Shown: piece by piece, positions 9,361 to 18,516 of the stretch
Numbering within the stretch: the first letter of the stretch is position 1
Layout: the number at the start of each line of letters is the position of its first letter
From: an uncultured Bacteroidales bacterium
GTDB taxonomy: Bacteria > Bacteroidota > Bacteroidia > Bacteroidales > UBA4417
DNA length: 47,453 nt
Direction: 5' to 3'
Assembly: GCA_903913645.1 (NCBI GenBank)
Contig: CAIWMA010000483.1
Coordinates: forward strand, 1-47,453
Notes under the pieces: model-generated
The model's input: the letters and a program-made list of their open reading frames with translations, nothing else
What the model was told of the DNA's origin: nothing
Databases searched by the model: none
Translations under genes and position numbers: made by a program

Positions 9361-10605
9361 TTAGAATATGTATCCTGCCTGGAAAGTAAGTTTGTTTTCT
9401 GTTAACCGGAGGAGAGAATTTACCGCAAAAGGGTCAGCCATATATTCGTATAAAAAATTAAAAAAAAGAGCTCTTGTATTTAACAGTTTCTTTTCAAAGC
9501 CAACTTTCCCGACAAAGCCAACGAGATATTGCTGTATGGTTCGTCCATATTGATCGTCAAAATTTTTAATTTTAAATTCTTTGTTACTGCTTAAAATAAA
9601 CTTATTCGTAATCCCAATCCCCGGAACTAACGATATATTACGGAAATCGAAGCTGTAATTAAATAGAAACGGTATTTTAAAATCGATTAATTTTAAATCA
9701 ACAGGCAACTCCTGAATGGTTTGATTATTCGGGAAACTGGTCAGAATATAATCAGCGTCTTCGTAAGTAATATGAACATACCTGTGATTATCGAATGGTT
9801 TCATGGTATACCTCGCATCTTTCTCAATCAATAAGTCCACGCTGAAACTTAATTTATCATTCGAAAAGAGAATGTTTTTTAATTTCATGCTTAACCCGGC
9901 CTGGTACCCTAACCGATAATCGCTCCACAATTCGGAACCAAATTTGTAATTATTATCCGATATTCCAACCACGATTCCAAAATTGACTTTTACGGGAGTG
10001 GGTTTGCGTTCGAATATAATGCAGCAATCAGTAGTACAAACCTTATTGTGATAATCTTTTGACAGCTTTACCAGCGATGAATAGGTAAGTTGTGTTTTAT
10101 TTATTTCATTATCGATTTGAGGGCAGTCAGCCATTATTATTTTGAGCTTCTCCTTATATATTAATTCGCCTTTCTTGCTGTTTTCAGCAGTAAGATCTAC
10201 ATCTGATAATTCAACTAACCCGAAAGGTGTCTTTTCAATATAATAATGCTCACCCTTTTCATCAACAAAATAATAAATACACGCAATTCCTTTTATGAAG
10301 AATTCCATGAAGACATTTTTCTTAGCCTGAGCCGAATCAGCGCCAACTTGTTTGGAAATATAATATTTCCCGTCAGTAAATCTGTAACCTGCTATTTCAT
10401 TAGGCTTATAAATTATTTTGTCTGCATCGGGAGTGCTCTTAAACACACATTTTTTAGAGGAATTGATACTGTTTTGCTCAATAAGATACCCTCTGGTGGT
10501 ATCGCCTTTTTGATTAATAATGTATCCGCTTTTTATTGTATTGTTAGCAGATATGTTGAAATTTATATAATTTATTAAAGCCAGAATGAGGATTAAATTA
10601 CGCAT
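9361..10605 (-). CDS. Exported beta-barrel-like protein of unknown function
   Basis: This 414-aa protein has a clear signal peptide (MRNLILILALINYINFNISA). The N-terminal half (about 25-190) has a repeated-looking GYIINQKGDTTRGYLIEQ start, as in exported Bacteroidota proteins with a small N-terminal beta domain. A TTDCC pair follows at about 195. The C-terminal half is rich in alternating hydrophobic strands and ends in FQAGYIF, an outer-membrane barrel-like terminus. No catalytic motif is seen. It is AT-rich compared with its neighbours, which may reflect transfer or relaxed selection. It lies between the trehalose gene and the fucosidase locus on the opposite strand, so context gives no role. 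Confidence 0.65.
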   Translation of the reverse strand: MRNLILILALINYINFNISANNTIKSGYIINQKGDTTRGYLIEQNSINSSKKCVFKSTPDADKIIYKPNEIAGYRFTDGKYYISKQVGADSAQAKKNVFMEFFIKGIACIYYFVDEKGEHYYIEKTPFGLVELSDVDLTAENSKKGELIYKEKLKIIMADCPQIDNEINKTQLTYSSLVKLSKDYHNKVCTTDCCIIFERKPTPVKVNFGIVVGISDNNYKFGSELWSDYRLGYQAGLSMKLKNILFSNDKLSFSVDLLIEKDARYTMKPFDNHRYVHITYEDADYILTSFPNNQTIQELPVDLKLIDFKIPFLFNYSFDFRNISLVPGIGITNKFILSSNKEFKIKNFDDQYGRTIQQYLVGFVGKVGFEKKLLNTRALFFNFLYEYMADPFAVNSLLRLTENKLTFQAGYIF

Positions 10606-10901
10606 ATAGATTAAATATTAATAGAAATAACTTGGTTTTCGATTCTGCCATTAATTGATTTAAAATCAGGCTTTTTTCGATATTGTAAATATATAACAAA
10701 ACTAAATAGGAGAGTAAATGGCTTAAAAATAATTGAATTTCAGCTGCGTGTAAAAAGTATTCCGGCGAATGAAAGAGTATGTTGCTCTTTGCCCTGATAA
10801 ACTTTTTCCTGCGATTTTGGCTATGCCATTAAGAAATAATATCTTTAACAAAATTTTTCAGAAGTTCTCTTTGTGAAAGTAATTTTCAAATCCTTTCTTC
10901 C
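10606..10901. other. Divergent intergenic region between the barrel gene and the GH29 locus
   Basis: This 296-bp AT-rich region holds predicted promoters for both flanking genes. On the minus strand TAGTTTTG (10697-10704) matches TAnnTTTG, about 90 bp before the barrel start, without a clear TTG at the -33 position. A small palindrome, TGATTT-A-AAATCA, lies at 10656-10668. No small ORF or RNA is evident. Confidence 0.5.
10817..10847 (+). promoter_or_regulatory. Predicted promoter of the fucosidase locus
   Basis: TTG at 10817-10819 and TATCTTTA at 10840-10847 are separated by exactly 20 bp, one base off the TTG-N20-TAnnTTTG consensus. The expected start point near 10854 leaves a leader of about 48 nt before the ATG at 10902. 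It is the only promoter-like element I see for the four-gene locus. Confidence 0.5.
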
Positions 10902-12236
10902 ATGAAATTTATAGTAAAATTATTAGTAATCGGACTTTTCCTTCTGGTGAGATTAGCATCTTCTGCCCAGACAAAAATCAATCCTGATGACATCAAAGAT
11001 AAAATGCAATGGTTTGCAGATGCCAAGCTTGGTATCTTTATACATGCCGGTATCTATTCTGTTGATGGCATTGATGAATCATGGAGCTTTCATAACAATA
11101 AAATCAGCTATACTGATTATATGAAACAACTGAAAGGCTTTACGCTGAAAAAGTATGATCCTTCCGCATGGGCCGACCTAATTCAGGAAAGCGGTGCCAG
11201 GTATGCTGTTATTACTACAAAGCATCACGATGGAGTTGCCATGTACGACACAAAAATGGACGATCTGAGCATTATAAAAGCTACTCCAGCCAAACGTGAT
11301 ATGATTAAACCGTTTTTTGAGGAATTACGGAAACGTGATATTAAATGCGGTGCATACTTCTCGCTTCTCGACTGGTCACATCCCGATTACCCCGGCTTTT
11401 TGAATGACAGTTCGAGGTACAAAATTGAAAACGATTATGAGCGTTGGAACCGGTTTCGGCAGTTCTTTCAGGGTCAGATAAAAGAGATCAGCACGCAGCT
11501 TAATCCCGATCTTTTTTGGTTTGATGGCGACTGGGAACACAGCGCCGAACAATGGGAATCGGAAAAAGTGCGCAATTTAATTCTGACAAATAACCCGAAA
11601 GCAATCATAAATGGTCGTTTGCAGGGCTATGGCGATTATGCAACACCTGAACAGAATTTCCCTGTTTCGCGACCCAAATTTAATTGGTGGGAGTTGTGTA
11701 TGACAACAAATGATAACTGGGGTTTCCACCACGACGAAAACTGGAAAACACCTTACGAAATAATCACCATTTTTGTGGATGCGGTTTCGAATGGTGGAAA
11801 CCTCTTACTGGATATGGGCCCGAAAGAAGACGGGACAATTCCCGAGGAGCAGATTCATGTATTAAAAGAACTTGGTGCCTGGAACAAAAGAAACGGAGAA
11901 GCTATTTTCAATACTATAGCTGGAATCCCGCAAGGTCATTTTTACGGACCAACAACATTGTCCAAGGATTCAACTACATTATATCTTTTTCTGCATGGAC
12001 AGTCGAGCGGTACTTTTATGCTGAAAGGCCTAGTTAACAAAATCGAAGAAATTACTGTAGTTGGAAACGGTACAAATCTTTCGCACAAGGTTGTTGGCAA
12101 AATTTCCTGGAGCCCTGTTCCCGGCCTGGTTTATATTGATGTTCCGGTAAATGTGCTGGATAAATATGTAACTGTTTTGAAGTTAAAATTGGACAAGCCG
12201 ATTAAACTCTACAGGGGTCATGGCGGGTTTGATTGA
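10902..12236 (+). CDS. Alpha-L-fucosidase, GH29 (first copy)
   Basis: This 444-aa exported enzyme has a signal peptide at about 1-22 (cleavage near ASSAQ). The GH29 catalytic barrel shows MQWFADAKLGIFIHAG (35-50), TTKHHDG (105-111), SLLDW and the nucleophile motif DLFWFDGDW with D208. The C-terminal beta domain begins at about 350. It hydrolyses alpha-linked L-fucose with retention, probably in the periplasm. The acid/base residue varies in GH29 and is not assigned here. A second, clearly different GH29 gene follows 92 bp downstream; the two share the fold but differ in nucleophile context and inserts, so they probably act on different linkages. This looks like ancient paralogy rather than a recent duplication. 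Confidence 0.9.
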   Translation: MKFIVKLLVIGLFLLVRLASSAQTKINPDDIKDKMQWFADAKLGIFIHAGIYSVDGIDESWSFHNNKISYTDYMKQLKGFTLKKYDPSAWADLIQESGARYAVITTKHHDGVAMYDTKMDDLSIIKATPAKRDMIKPFFEELRKRDIKCGAYFSLLDWSHPDYPGFLNDSSRYKIENDYERWNRFRQFFQGQIKEISTQLNPDLFWFDGDWEHSAEQWESEKVRNLILTNNPKAIINGRLQGYGDYATPEQNFPVSRPKFNWWELCMTTNDNWGFHHDENWKTPYEIITIFVDAVSNGGNLLLDMGPKEDGTIPEEQIHVLKELGAWNKRNGEAIFNTIAGIPQGHFYGPTTLSKDSTTLYLFLHGQSSGTFMLKGLVNKIEEITVVGNGTNLSHKVVGKISWSPVPGLVYIDVPVNVLDKYVTVLKLKLDKPIKLYRGHGGFD

Positions 12237-12328
12237 AATATTTAAAATCTACTGAATGCTGCCTTGCATTTTGGACATTTAATCTGAGACTACTGAACAG
12301 AGTGATTTGAATCATTTAAAACACAACT

Positions 12329-13720
12329 ATGAGAAACATGGATTGGAAGCACAGAATTACGATAGCGGTAATTTTTACGTTCGCGATAGTGCTGATTGCC
12401 GGCAAAAGTTTTGCTCAGCTTCCCAAAGAAACCCCGGAACAAAAGGTACAACGAATGAAGTGGTGGACCGATGATCGGTTTGGCATGTTTATCCACTGGG
12501 GTCTGTATTCCATGCCTTCGCGCCACGAATGGGTAAAGAAAAATGAAAGAATGACAAACGAAGAGTACCAGAAATACTTTGAGCTTTTCAATCCCGATAT
12601 GTACAACCCGAAGGAGTGGGCGAAGATGGCTAAAGAAGCCGGGATGAAATATGCCATCATCACTACCAAGCATCACGAAGGGTTTTGTCTGTTCGATTCA
12701 AAATTTACGGATTATAAATGTACAAATACACCTTATGGCAAGGATGTGTTGCGGGAATGGGTGGATGCATTCCGTGCCGAAGGTATCAAAATCGGTTTTT
12801 ATTATTCGTTGTTAGACTGGCATAATCCTGACTACACTATAGACCGGAATCACCCACAAAGCCAGACTTCGGATACTGCGTACGACCGAATGAATAAAGG
12901 GCGGGATATGAACAAATACCGTGAATATATTAAAAACCAGGTAACTGAATTGTTGACTAATTATGGGGAAATAAGCGTTATCTGGCTCGATTATTCGTTT
13001 CCAAAGGGCAAACAAGGAAAAGGCCGCAATGACTGGGATTCGGAAAACCTGTTGAAGATCGTCCGAAAACTTCAGCCTGGAATTTTAGTAAACGACAGAC
13101 TCGATCTGCTTGATGTTGAAGGCGGTTGGGATTTTACAACTCCTGAACAATACAAAGTCAGCAAATGGCCCGAAGTCGACGGAAAACGCGTTCCATGGGA
13201 AACCTGCCAGACGTTTTCGGGTTCGTGGGGTTATTATCGGGATGAAAATACCTGGAAAGACAACAAACAACTGCTTGAACTCCTCATCGAGTCAGTGAGC
13301 AAAGGTGGAAATCTTTTACTTAATGTTGGGCCAACCAGCAGGGGAACCATCGATTACCGTGCACAGGATCGCCTCAAAGCTATGGGCGAATGGATGAAAT
13401 ACAACAGCCGGTCTATTTATGGGTGTACTGAGGCGCCTCCCGAATTTCAGCCCCCCGATAATTGTGTTCTGACCTACAACCCTGTTACAAACCGTATTTA
13501 TATTCATTGTCTCGCCTGGCCCATGGGTGTACTACATCTGAAAGGTTTTAAAGGCAAAGTGAAATATGCGCAGATGCTGCACGATGGCTCGGAAGTTGAG
13601 TTTTCGGATAGCGAAGGTTACTGGAATCCGGAAACCAAAGCAGAAGATGTAATTAGTTTAAGTTTGCCTGTATTAAAACCAAATGTGGAAATTCCGGTAA
13701 TCGAGATTATTCTGAATTAG
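12329..13720 (+). CDS. Alpha-L-fucosidase, GH29 (second copy)
   Basis: This 463-aa exported GH29 enzyme has a signal peptide at about 8-30 (ending GKSFAQ). The conserved barrel motifs are MKWWTDDRFGMFIHWG (43-58), TTKHHEGF (112-119), SLLDWHNPDY and the nucleophile region VIWLDYSF with D221. WLDYS differs from the WFDGD of the first copy, marking another GH29 subgroup. The C-terminal beta domain follows at about 365. It probably removes a different fucose linkage in the periplasm, before or after the first copy. It is the second gene of the plus-strand carbohydrate cluster. Substrate linkage cannot be read from sequence. Confidence 0.9.
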   Translation: MRNMDWKHRITIAVIFTFAIVLIAGKSFAQLPKETPEQKVQRMKWWTDDRFGMFIHWGLYSMPSRHEWVKKNERMTNEEYQKYFELFNPDMYNPKEWAKMAKEAGMKYAIITTKHHEGFCLFDSKFTDYKCTNTPYGKDVLREWVDAFRAEGIKIGFYYSLLDWHNPDYTIDRNHPQSQTSDTAYDRMNKGRDMNKYREYIKNQVTELLTNYGEISVIWLDYSFPKGKQGKGRNDWDSENLLKIVRKLQPGILVNDRLDLLDVEGGWDFTTPEQYKVSKWPEVDGKRVPWETCQTFSGSWGYYRDENTWKDNKQLLELLIESVSKGGNLLLNVGPTSRGTIDYRAQDRLKAMGEWMKYNSRSIYGCTEAPPEFQPPDNCVLTYNPVTNRIYIHCLAWPMGVLHLKGFKGKVKYAQMLHDGSEVEFSDSEGYWNPETKAEDVISLSLPVLKPNVEIPVIEIILN

Positions 13721-13811
13721 AATTAAAGGCTGATTTAGTATGGCGATTTCGAACCAGAAATATGAAAATGAATTTCAACCTCCTTATAACCTGAGTATAT
13801 AAAATTCAAAA

Positions 13812-15800
13812 ATGACAAAACGCTTATGGCTTTTACTGGTTCTCACCTTTACTTATTACTGCAACATCACTGCCCAGCAAAATCGCTGGCAAATGAACCA
13901 ATCCGGAGCCATTTCCTGGAAGGTAGGTGAATCTGATACGCATAAAGATCATATTGAAATGAGCGGTAAATTCATTTCGGCAGTGGTGCGTTATGGTGTT
14001 AACCCGGATCATTCGTTTTATATCAGCCGTGATATTGTTTGGCCAATGTTGCGCACTATTCCGAATAACACACACGCCAGTCTGACCCGCACATTCAACA
14101 TCAATCTGGGTTGTATGATCTATATAAATAAGCATCTGGTAGCAAAGGAAACCGTTAACGAAATACTTCTCAACGGAAAGTTAATAGTTAGAAGTACTTT
14201 GAATGACAATATTTCACTCGAAAGAACGGTTTTTCCATCCCCGGATCAGCCTGCTTTTTGTGAAAAATATGTGCTGACCAATAAGAGTGAAAAAATGATT
14301 TCAGTTGAAATACCTGATATCATGGATAATATACAAACAAATCCAGCCGAAGGTTTGGATGGAAGTTATCTTCTGAGTATTCAATCCTCTAATCATGGCG
14401 CTTCCTCAATCCAGCCCAAAGATTCTATTTCATTCTATTTAAGTATTACTGGTACCAAAAGTGGTCAGGATTTCAATAACACAAATGTTGAAAATGAATT
14501 AGCAAAAAGGAATGCATTTATTGCTTTCCTGCAAAGTAACCTGGTTCTGGAAACGCCTGATGAAACTTTGAATACAGCTTTTGCCTTTGCCAAGATACGC
14601 GCTTCCGAAAGCATTTACCAAACCAAGGGCGGACCAATGCATGGGCCTGGCGGATTAAGTTATTATGCCGCCATCTGGGCAAACGACCAGGCCGAATACA
14701 TCAATCCTTTCTTCCCTTATCTGGGCTACGTGTATGGAGTAGAATCGGCGTTAAATGCTTACTGCCAATTTGCGCGGTTTATGAATCCGGAATATAAACC
14801 TATTCCCAGTTCTATTATTGCAGAGGGTACTGATATCTGGAATGGCGCAGGCGATCGCGGTGATGGTGCCATGATTGCTTATGGTGCTGCCCGTTTTGCT
14901 CTTTCGCAAGGGGATTGTAAAATTGCGGAGCAACTTTGGCCATTGATTGAATGGTGCCTGGAATATAACAAACTAAAGTTGAATGACAAAGGTGTTGTTA
15001 CATCTGATTCAGATGAACTGGAAGGCCGGTTTCCTTCGGGGAGCGCAAATTTATGTACTTCTTCACTTTATTACGATGCTTTGATTTCGGCTTCCTGTTT
15101 GGGTGAATCGCTTGGCAAAAGTAAACAGCAGGTTTCCGGTTACAGGAAACAGGCAGGCGAGCTAAAAATAAATATTGAGAAGTATTTTGGCGCTAACGTG
15201 ATGGGCTTCGATACCTACCGGTATTATGAAGGCAATGATAAGTTGCGGGCCTGGATTTGTATTCCTCTCACAGTCAATATTTTTGATCGTAAAAATGCCA
15301 CAATTCACGCACTGTTTTCACCGGAATTATGGACAGTGGACGGTCTTGCATCGCAGTCTGGCGATAAAACCTTTTGGGATCGATCCACACTTTATGCGCT
15401 CAGGGGAGTCTTTGCTGCCGGCGATACCAAACGCGGCCTGGAATATTTGCATTATTATTCAAACCGAAGATTACTTGGTGAACATGTTCCATATCCCGTT
15501 GAAGCTTACCCTGAAGGTGGCCAGCGACATTTATCAGCCGAAAGCGGACTTTACTGCAGGATTTATACCGAAGGACTTTTCGGAATACGTCCCGCAGGAC
15601 TCAGTTGTTTTACCATATCGCCTCAGATTCCAGAGGAATGGGGATATATGAAACTAAAAAATGTACATGCATTTCACAATGAGTTTGATATCGAAGTGCA
15701 TCGTGAATCAGGAAAAATCAGGCTTATTGTTAAATCAGGTAGCACCATTTCATTTAATAAGTTGATTGAAAATGGAAGTACCTGTACTGTGAAGTTCTGA
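13812..15800 (+). CDS. Exported six-hairpin-type glycoside hydrolase (family not assigned)
   Basis: This 662-aa protein has a signal peptide at about 1-21 (ending NITAQ). An N-terminal beta-rich domain (about 25-215) precedes an alpha/alpha barrel-like region (about 235-590) with acidic/aromatic motifs typical of six-hairpin glycosidases: IWANDQAEYINPF, ELEGRFPSGSANL, and YPVEAYPEGGQRHLSAESGLYCR. A short C-terminal beta domain follows. Together these resemble the rhamnosidase/amylo-glucosidase-like clan, but I cannot name a CAZy family. Its position directly after two fucosidases suggests it acts on the same fucosylated glycan. The catalytic acids are not assigned with confidence. Confidence 0.7.
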   Translation: MTKRLWLLLVLTFTYYCNITAQQNRWQMNQSGAISWKVGESDTHKDHIEMSGKFISAVVRYGVNPDHSFYISRDIVWPMLRTIPNNTHASLTRTFNINLGCMIYINKHLVAKETVNEILLNGKLIVRSTLNDNISLERTVFPSPDQPAFCEKYVLTNKSEKMISVEIPDIMDNIQTNPAEGLDGSYLLSIQSSNHGASSIQPKDSISFYLSITGTKSGQDFNNTNVENELAKRNAFIAFLQSNLVLETPDETLNTAFAFAKIRASESIYQTKGGPMHGPGGLSYYAAIWANDQAEYINPFFPYLGYVYGVESALNAYCQFARFMNPEYKPIPSSIIAEGTDIWNGAGDRGDGAMIAYGAARFALSQGDCKIAEQLWPLIEWCLEYNKLKLNDKGVVTSDSDELEGRFPSGSANLCTSSLYYDALISASCLGESLGKSKQQVSGYRKQAGELKINIEKYFGANVMGFDTYRYYEGNDKLRAWICIPLTVNIFDRKNATIHALFSPELWTVDGLASQSGDKTFWDRSTLYALRGVFAAGDTKRGLEYLHYYSNRRLLGEHVPYPVEAYPEGGQRHLSAESGLYCRIYTEGLFGIRPAGLSCFTISPQIPEEWGYMKLKNVHAFHNEFDIEVHRESGKIRLIVKSGSTISFNKLIENGSTCTVKF

Positions 15801-15840
15801 TAGTTTTTTCTACCAGTATTAAACATTTCGTTTTCTCAAA

Positions 15841-17037
15841 ATGCGTCTTTCAAAAACAAATACACACATAATCATTCCCTGCAAAAACCTTATGAAACAG
15901 TCAAAACTTCAGGCTACACCCGCCAAACGATTAGCTTCACTTGATGCCCTCAGAGGTTTTGATATGTTCTGGATTATAGGAGGCGAAAATGTGGTTCACA
16001 GCATTGCCAAAGCCAGCGGACTTCCTTTTTTTAATGCATTGTCACTGCAAATGCAACATTCGCAATGGACAGGTTTCCGTTTTTATGATCTGATCATGCC
16101 GCTGTTTTTATTTATGGTTGGAATGTCAATACCGTTTTCTTCTAGCAAACGGATGGCAGCAGGCGAATCCCACAAACTCATTTACCTTCATACATTTAAA
16201 AGAGCTGCTATTCTCTTTGTGCTTGGAATGGTTTGCCAGTGCAACCTGCTGGCTTTTGATATGTCGAAACTCTTTATAATTCACGATACTTTACAATCAA
16301 TTGCTATCGGATATACATTGAGCATCATTATATTTACGAAGTTTAACCTTAAAAATCAGCTGGTAATAACTTCAGGATTACTTTTGATTTATTGGGCCAT
16401 TCTTCAGTTTGTAGCTGTACCAGGGCACGAAGCTGGTGTTTTAACCCGGGAATCAAATATCGCGAAATATGTTGAGCAAAGTGTTTTCGGGAGATTTGAT
16501 GATACTCCGGCCCCATATACCTGGTTCCTAGGGTCTTTGGGATTTGTAGCAACAGTAATGACCGGGGTTTTTGCAAGTACAATTATCCGTTCAAAGAGTA
16601 TAAAAATTAGTTGGTTGAAATCTTCTAACATGCTTGTGCATAAAGCTCTCATGCTTGCCATTGTTGGTTTAACTCTGGCTGTGGCCGGACAAATTGCTGC
16701 TATATGGTTCCCGATCATAAAGCCAATCTGGAATCCTTCATTTGTGTTATTCTCCTCCGGTTTAAGTTTTATGTTAATGTCGCTTTTCTATTTTATTATA
16801 GATGTGAAAGGTTACCAGCGATGGGCTTTCTGGCTGAAGGTAATAGGAATGAATAGCATAGCGGTTTATATGGCTGTACACCTTATCGATTTTGAAGGAA
16901 TTTCACAAAACCTTGTTTTTGGGTTGGAGCAGTACCTCGGAGAATACTATTTTGTTGTAAAGGTAATAGCTGCATTGGCATTTATTTACAGCGTACTTTA
17001 CTACATGTATAAGAAGGGTACTTTTATAAAGGTGTAA
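15841..17037 (+). CDS. DUF5009/NagX-like membrane acetyltransferase
   Basis: This is a polytopic membrane protein with about ten hydrophobic segments. It opens with the family hallmark RLASLDALRGFDMFWIIGGE, and has a conserved FRFYDLIMPLFLFMVGMSIPFS segment. It is related to the heparan-alpha-glucosaminide N-acetyltransferase group, which moves acetyl groups across the membrane onto amino sugars. The listed ATG at 15841 gives 398 aa. The ATG at 15892 (MKQSKLQ) gives a start closer to the conserved region and may be the true one. In Bacteroidota such genes often accompany glycan-degradation loci, which fits the three hydrolases upstream. The substrate is unknown. Confidence 0.8.
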   Translation: MRLSKTNTHIIIPCKNLMKQSKLQATPAKRLASLDALRGFDMFWIIGGENVVHSIAKASGLPFFNALSLQMQHSQWTGFRFYDLIMPLFLFMVGMSIPFSSSKRMAAGESHKLIYLHTFKRAAILFVLGMVCQCNLLAFDMSKLFIIHDTLQSIAIGYTLSIIIFTKFNLKNQLVITSGLLLIYWAILQFVAVPGHEAGVLTRESNIAKYVEQSVFGRFDDTPAPYTWFLGSLGFVATVMTGVFASTIIRSKSIKISWLKSSNMLVHKALMLAIVGLTLAVAGQIAAIWFPIIKPIWNPSFVLFSSGLSFMLMSLFYFIIDVKGYQRWAFWLKVIGMNSIAVYMAVHLIDFEGISQNLVFGLEQYLGEYYFVVKVIAALAFIYSVLYYMYKKGTFIKV

Positions 17038-17383
17038 TCGTTGTTGGCCTTAAGGTGTAAAGCAAACAAAGGGTTTCTTTCGTAAACATTCCTAAACCCA
17101 TATTGCATTTATTGTTTTTATCGTTTGGTATTCATAAAATAACATGAATTAATTCAAAGGGAATAATCTCCAATATCGTTTGCTAATTAGTATCATTGTC
17201 TCCTGTTTTATGGCATTGATTTGAAGGCTTGTCTGTCTGAATTATTGCTTCTGATTGAAAAGCCTTCCCTCCGTTTATTGTGCTGACAGAACAATGAATC
17301 TAAATAATATAAACATTTTCAGAAAAGATTAAACAAAATCGCGTATTGCATGTTATTATTTGGCTAAAGCAGACTACATAGTA
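17038..17383. other. Intergenic region between the sugar locus and the MerR gene
   Basis: These 346 bp are AT-rich and contain no ORF I would defend. The only structure seen is a long-loop inverted repeat, GAAGGCTT (17223-17230) with AAGCCTTC (17260-17267), a 29-nt loop and no T-tract. No exact TAnnTTTG element lies close to the MerR start. Confidence 0.5.
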
Positions 17384-18262
17384 ATGATACGATATTCAAT
17401 AAGAGATCTGGAGAAAATAACCGGTATCAAAGCCCATACAATCCGAATATGGGAAAAGCGATACGGGATTGTTTCTCCTTTACGGACGCAGACGAATATC
17501 AGGTACTATTCTGATGAAGACCTGCGCAGGTTAATGAATGTGGCTATATTAAATAAATTCGGTTACAAGATTTCGAATATACAGAGTATGTCATCGGCTG
17601 AGTTAAATTCATGCGTAATGGATTTAACACAACAGGATATTGACAATGATCACCAGGTGGACAATCTTGTTATGGCAATGATTGAATTGGATGAAGTTCG
17701 GTTTGATAAAATCATTTCTTCTGCAATTATTAAACAAGGGTTTGATTATACGTTTGAGAATTTACTTTACCGATTCCTTGAAAAAATAGGTATTCTCTGG
17801 CAGATAGGTGCCGTTAACCCTGTTCAGGAACATTTTATATCAAACCTGATCAGGCAAAAGCTGATACTGGCGGTGGATGGGCAACAGGAATATAGAAATA
17901 ACTTCAGAACATTTGTTCTTTTCCTTCCAGAAAACGAATATCATGAAATTGCGTTGTTGTATCTGCATTTTATGATCAGGAAGGAAGGCGATAAAGTAAT
18001 TTATCTGGGACAGAATGTGCCAATTCTTTATCTTAAGGACATTTTTGAAATTCATAATGTTGATTACCTGGTTACATCTGTTGCTTCAAAATTCCAGGTC
18101 GAAATAATTGCAGATACATTAACTGAACTTTCACAACTTTATGGTGATAAACAGGTACTGATTGGCGGTAAATACTTGTTTGATTCCTCATTTGTTCTTC
18201 CCGCCAACGTAAAGTCTTTCAAGAACCTCAAAGCTTTTGACGAATTCCTGAAAAAAGCCTAA
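17384..18262 (+). CDS. MerR-family regulator with B12-binding domain, CarH/LitR type
   Basis: The ATG at 17384 puts the winged-helix domain (MIRYSIRDLEKITGI...) at the N-terminus, as usual; the frame is open back to a TTG at 17360. Residues 1-70 are a MerR HTH (HTIRIWEKRYG, RYYSDEDLRRL). Residues 95-165 fit the four-helix cobalamin cap and contain the CarH-type W-x9-EH motif (W139, E149, H150). Residues 176-292 fit the Rossmann B12 domain: E185-Y-H187-E-I-A190, then 41 residues to S232, then GG at 261-262. This spacing matches the E/DxHxxG-x41-SxV-x26-GG signature, with G to A at 190. H187 would be the lower cobalt ligand. Family role: a dark repressor released when light breaks adenosylcobalamin. 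The ECF sigma gene downstream is the likely target. Confidence 0.85.
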   Translation: MIRYSIRDLEKITGIKAHTIRIWEKRYGIVSPLRTQTNIRYYSDEDLRRLMNVAILNKFGYKISNIQSMSSAELNSCVMDLTQQDIDNDHQVDNLVMAMIELDEVRFDKIISSAIIKQGFDYTFENLLYRFLEKIGILWQIGAVNPVQEHFISNLIRQKLILAVDGQQEYRNNFRTFVLFLPENEYHEIALLYLHFMIRKEGDKVIYLGQNVPILYLKDIFEIHNVDYLVTSVASKFQVEIIADTLTELSQLYGDKQVLIGGKYLFDSSFVLPANVKSFKNLKAFDEFLKKA

Positions 18263-18386
18263 AAATTTGTGTGAGATTACTAAAAAAGAACTAATAGGTA
18301 TACGGTTCATTCTCTGCATATTACATCTCATATATTAAATATAACATATTTTTAACATACTTTTTAATGTTTGTTCAATGAAATGT

Positions 18387-18402
18387 TGTATATTAGTATA
18401 CA
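18387..18402. promoter_or_regulatory. Palindrome TGTATA-TTAG-TATACA, candidate operator
   Basis: Perfect 6-bp arms flank a 4-nt spacer, about 115 bp upstream of the ECF promoter and 125 bp downstream of the MerR stop. It could be an upstream site for the MerR protein, but its sequence differs from the 18486-18510 palindrome. Confidence 0.35.
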
Positions 18403-18485
18403 GTTTGGATTTGCTCTAAATAGCTGATAGAGAGGATTGAACGAATCACGGCTCAGAAAAATAAAAAAATTAACAATTTTTTAAC

Positions 18486-18510
18486 TTTATTTAGACTTAA
18501 TCTAAATAAA
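18486..18510. promoter_or_regulatory. Perfect 10-bp inverted repeat over the ECF promoter, candidate MerR operator
   Basis: The arms TTTATTTAGA (18486-18495) and TCTAAATAAA (18501-18510) are exact complements around CTTAA. The repeat covers the place where a -33 TTG should lie and ends 6 bp before the -7 element. MerR proteins typically bind within the promoter spacer, so placement supports an operator; the binding partner is inferred from adjacency. Confidence 0.6.
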
Positions 18511-18516
18511 TGTGTT

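Noticed and set aside
17223..17267. Inverted repeat GAAGGCTT...AAGCCTTC as a terminator or riboswitch upstream of the MerR gene
   Set aside because: The loop is 29 nt, the stem only 8 bp and there is no T-run; no cobalamin-riboswitch core is visible.
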